NCBI GenBank assembly: GCA_037039925.1 | Contig: JAXRKP010000254.1 | Span: forward strand, 23,501 to 87,500 | DNA length: 64,000 nt | Source: Doris montereyensis | Taxonomy: Eukaryota; Mollusca; Gastropoda; Nudibranchia; Dorididae | Reading direction: 5' to 3' | Part shown: in pieces, positions 54,549-64,000 of the stretch | Numbering within the stretch: the first letter of the stretch is position 1 | Layout: the number at the start of each line of letters is the position of its first letter | The notes under the pieces: model-generated | What the model was told of the DNA's origin: nothing | Database searches by the model: none | The model's input: only the letters and a program-made list of their open reading frames with translations | Position numbers and translations under genes: made by a program

Positions 54549-54920
54549 TGACAGAATCGGTTCTCTTCAATTTCCTTTTTTTTTTTATTAGACAGAATCG
54601 GTTCTCTTCAATTTCATTGCTTTTTGTTAGACAGAATCGGTTCTCTTCAATTTCATTGCTTTTTATTAGACAGAATCGGTTCTCTTCAATTTCATTGCTT
54701 TTTATTAGACAGAATCGGTTCTCTTCAATTTCATTGCTTTTTATTAGACAGAATCGCTTCTCTTCAATTTCATTGCTTTTTATTAGACAGAATCGGTTCT
54801 CTTCAATCTCATTGCTTTTTGTTAGACAGAATCGGTTCTCTTCAATTTCATTGCTTTTATTAGACAGAATCGGTTCTCTTCAATTTCATTGCTTTTTATT
54901 AGACAGAATTGGTTCTCTTT
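54549..54920 (+). repeat. 39-bp minisatellite, about 9 copies
   Basis: Unit AGACAGAATCGGTTCTCTTC + AATTTCATTGCTTTTTATT. Copies differ by one or two bases. Adjacent to the 15-bp array; together they make a chance ORF of 228 codons (54302-54988). Confidence 0.93.
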
Positions 54921-55668
54921 ACGTTGTCCCCAAGATGAGTCATTGCAAAGTTGGGATGTTATATAATACTAAAACTAAAATACATTAGAGTATTGATACG
55001 ATGTTACCATTTGGTTGGCATAAGCGAATATAAGAACACTTACTTACATGTAATATGTCCTTGATCGCTGGCGTTCTTATAAGCGGTGAGCATCACTCAA
55101 AGAACAACTGTTTATAGGAACAATCATCGATATCGCAAACCATCCTCTTCTGTCAATATCCAAGTACTCACTTATGCCCGATTTCAAAGATATTATTATT
55201 CACATTTGTTTCTCCAAGGATAAAAAAAAAGCCAGAAGCAGACAAAAAGTTAAAATGAAGTCCTTCCCAGAAATAAATAAATAAAACAAAAATGTGCTGG
55301 CATTTAAAAAACAAAACAAATTGCACCAATGAGAGGACATTTCAACGTAGTTACTCACAATAATAATCAATAATCAATAGACGTAATAATAATCAATAAT
55401 AACATAATGCAGCTGTTGTGACGATGGTTAATATCACTTGCATTTTCAGACATACAAAAGGATTTCATATCCGAGTTTTGCTCATTTCAAAACATCATTT
55501 ATATAATTTTATCACATTCTGGCCAACACGGAGGTAGGCCTATATAAACCAAATTGAAAATATTCAATTATGTGTTTTAGATACTATGCTCTTGTGATCA
55601 TACAAATTGTAAAGGTATTGAACTCACTTTGTTTCATAATAAATCACAGTGTAATAATGATATTTTAG
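54921..55668. other. Intergenic, nothing recognised
   Basis: AT-rich, with a single stray AGAACACTTACTTACATG-type remnant of the neighbouring array and short AATAAT tracts near 55352-55402. Confidence 0.5.
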
Positions 55669-55989
55669 GTAATTTTATGGTTTAGCAGCGTAAATTAAAG
55701 TGTGGGTCAAATTTGTACTCGTTGTCGGTACGATAACGGCTTAGATCTACATTTAGAGGTGAGACGGAAGAAATCTGTCTACAATCCCTTACCCTGAGCG
55801 CCCTACCCCGCCCCCACCCCCACCCACCCGCCCCACCATATTGTGGGGGTAGGGAGGGGTTCAGGGAAATGGATTGTGTATACATTTCTTCCGTCTCACC
55901 TCTAAGTGTAGAGATCTAAGCCGATACCAACAAGCAGTACAAATTTGACCCACACTTTCTTTTTACGCCGCTAAACCGTAAAAATTACC
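55669..55989. mobile_element. Fold-back element, copy 2 (about 320 bp, most complete)
   Basis: Left end GGTAATTTTATGGTTTAGCA, right end GCTAAACCGTAAAAATTACC, complementary with small gaps. Inside, both arms carry GGGTCAAATTTGTACT (or complement), TTAGATCTACATTTAGAGGT and GAGACGGAAGAAATCTGT (or complement). Arms are about 140 bp around a centre rich in CCCCACCC / GGGGGTAGGG. Same family as 29519-29795. No ORF; target duplication not clear. Confidence 0.85.
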
Positions 55990-56879
55990 ATATTATTATT
56001 TTATGTCATTCCCCCCCTCCCCCTCCATTAAAGATAAAGAAATAATTACAAGGGTTTAATACTCCTTATTTTTTTTTATGTGTCTTCGACACAGTTGTCC
56101 AGATAGCATACTGTGTTGAAGAATGCCTTTGAGACACATGTATTCTACTAACACTACAGTGGTGTCAGGCAAAGACAAACAGTGGGCGTGGTCAAAAAGT
56201 GATGTTTAGGGACATGAAAGAATAAATATATTGTAGTTAAGCATCGTAAGAACAAAAAAAAAACGATACAAAGGTATAGGGTCCTACACAGAAAATAAAA
56301 ATAAAAAATTGGGCTTCAGACGGAATCGACCCCGCAATCTCCGCGTCGGCACCCATTTGCCTCGCCGTGAGAAGAGATCAGACTTTTTAAAAAATTGTTT
56401 GCATTAGCGGCGATGGGTGTCGAGGTGGAGATTGCTGGTTTGATTTCGTCTGGTGCCCACATATATATATATATATAAATGTTTTCTGTGTATTTCTGAG
56501 TATTAAAATCTCGTCTTGATTCCTAATGGGGATTCAATATATTCTTGCTGAACCACAGAGGGGAATAAGTTCATGAAGAAAACCCATTTTATTTCAAGTT
56601 CTTATTAACCACTGTGGATAAGCAAGGACCAGTTTTAAGAGCATTTTCCTTCAGCCTGCAAAAGCAAATGAAAAAAAGAAAAAAAGAAAACAAAAGAAAA
56701 CTGACTTAAACATTATCTTCGCTATGAAAAGCTACGACCAAAAAAAATCCCAACAACATAGTAATCAGATACAGACATGAATTTGTGTTTGCATGAATGC
56801 AGTTTTAGTCTTAGTTCTGGTCATTCACTTGAGGTTTTGTGAGTACCGTAGTGTAATCATGTCAGTTGACATCACAATA
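55990..56879. other. Intergenic, nothing recognised
   Basis: Two short stretches (56315-56380 and 56400-56460) contain partly complementary GACGGAATCGAC / GATTTCGTCTG and CGGCACCCAT / ATGGGTGTCG words, hinting at another small inverted repeat. Confidence 0.4.
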
Positions 56880-56936
56880 ATGCATAATGATAATGATAAT
56901 AATTATGATAATAATAGTAATAATAATAATAATAAC

Positions 56937-56998
<62 letters not shown>

Positions 56999-57067
56999 TA
57001 ATATTAACAATGATAATAATCAAAATAAATAATAATAATTGTATTAATAATAATAATAGTAATAATA

Positions 57068-57155
<88 letters not shown>

Positions 57156-57166
57156 TAATAATAAAG
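56880..57166 (+). repeat. (AAT)n microsatellite, interrupted
   Basis: AAT/AATAAC units with a short unique break near 57015-57045. Confidence 0.95.
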
Positions 57167-57272
57167 TTGTTGTTATTTGCGATACATATATATTCTAATG
57201 ATTCTTCTTTGTACATATTGCACCATGAGTTGAAATACGTTGTCATGTAATGTCAGCATTGTCTCTCGTTGG

Positions 57273-64000
<6,728 letters not shown>

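Noticed and set aside
54302..54988. 228-codon ORF as a gene
   Set aside because: It lies almost entirely in 15-bp and 39-bp tandem arrays, and no splice sites or conserved domain are visible.
56793..57246. Poly-Asn / poly-Ile ORFs in AAT/ATT arrays (also 60135-60530, 30328-30615)
   Set aside because: Trinucleotide microsatellite artefacts.

Overview
This is animal genomic DNA: intron-rich, AT-rich and dominated by repeats. Four protein-coding loci can be reconstructed from split exons with GT-AG borders and consistent reading phase. Codon choice, long introns packed with tRNA-derived SINEs, decayed LINE fragments, fold-back elements and very long CT/GA and AAT arrays suggest a mollusc, probably a gastropod. 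That assignment is inference; no single marker proves it.

Layout. (1) 1-16,547 (+): the 3' half of a cullin-4 gene (CUL4), eight exons from the cullin-homology region through the neddylation lysine to the C-terminal winged helix; the window opens inside an exon. The last intron holds a decayed minus-strand LINE (10,245-12,400) and a pyrimidine-rich minisatellite (12,405-13,440). (2) 18.7-23.4 kb: tandem duplications, a broken transposase-like gene (20,171-21,940, +) and SINE pieces. (3) 23,991-28,086 (-): NDUFA1, a small membrane subunit of mitochondrial complex I, three exons. (4) 28.3-34.9 kb: CT arrays, a fold-back element, a duplicated 360-400 bp repeat and a 44-bp minisatellite. (5) 35,169-42,929 (-): a complete four-exon NAD(P)-binding flavin-reductase-like gene (BLVRB-like, 218 aa). 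(6) 43-57 kb: no recognisable host gene; a tandem duplication carrying a LINE C-terminus, nearly 4 kb dominated by CT/GA arrays, several minisatellites, SINEs and a second copy of the fold-back element. (7) 57,273-64,000 (-): three 3' exons of an unidentified gene with a Cys/His zinc-binding-like cluster; it runs off the right edge.

The host genes are unrelated housekeeping-type genes (ubiquitin ligase scaffold, respiratory chain subunit, oxidoreductase), with no sign of co-operation. No CRISPR, operon, phage or other novel multi-gene system is visible. The points most worth checking are a pair of compensating one-base indels in the last CUL4 exon, a one-base phase problem at the last NDUFA1 junction, a 68-nt near-perfect hairpin in a CUL4 intron, the fold-back element families, and the unidentified zinc-binding-like gene.
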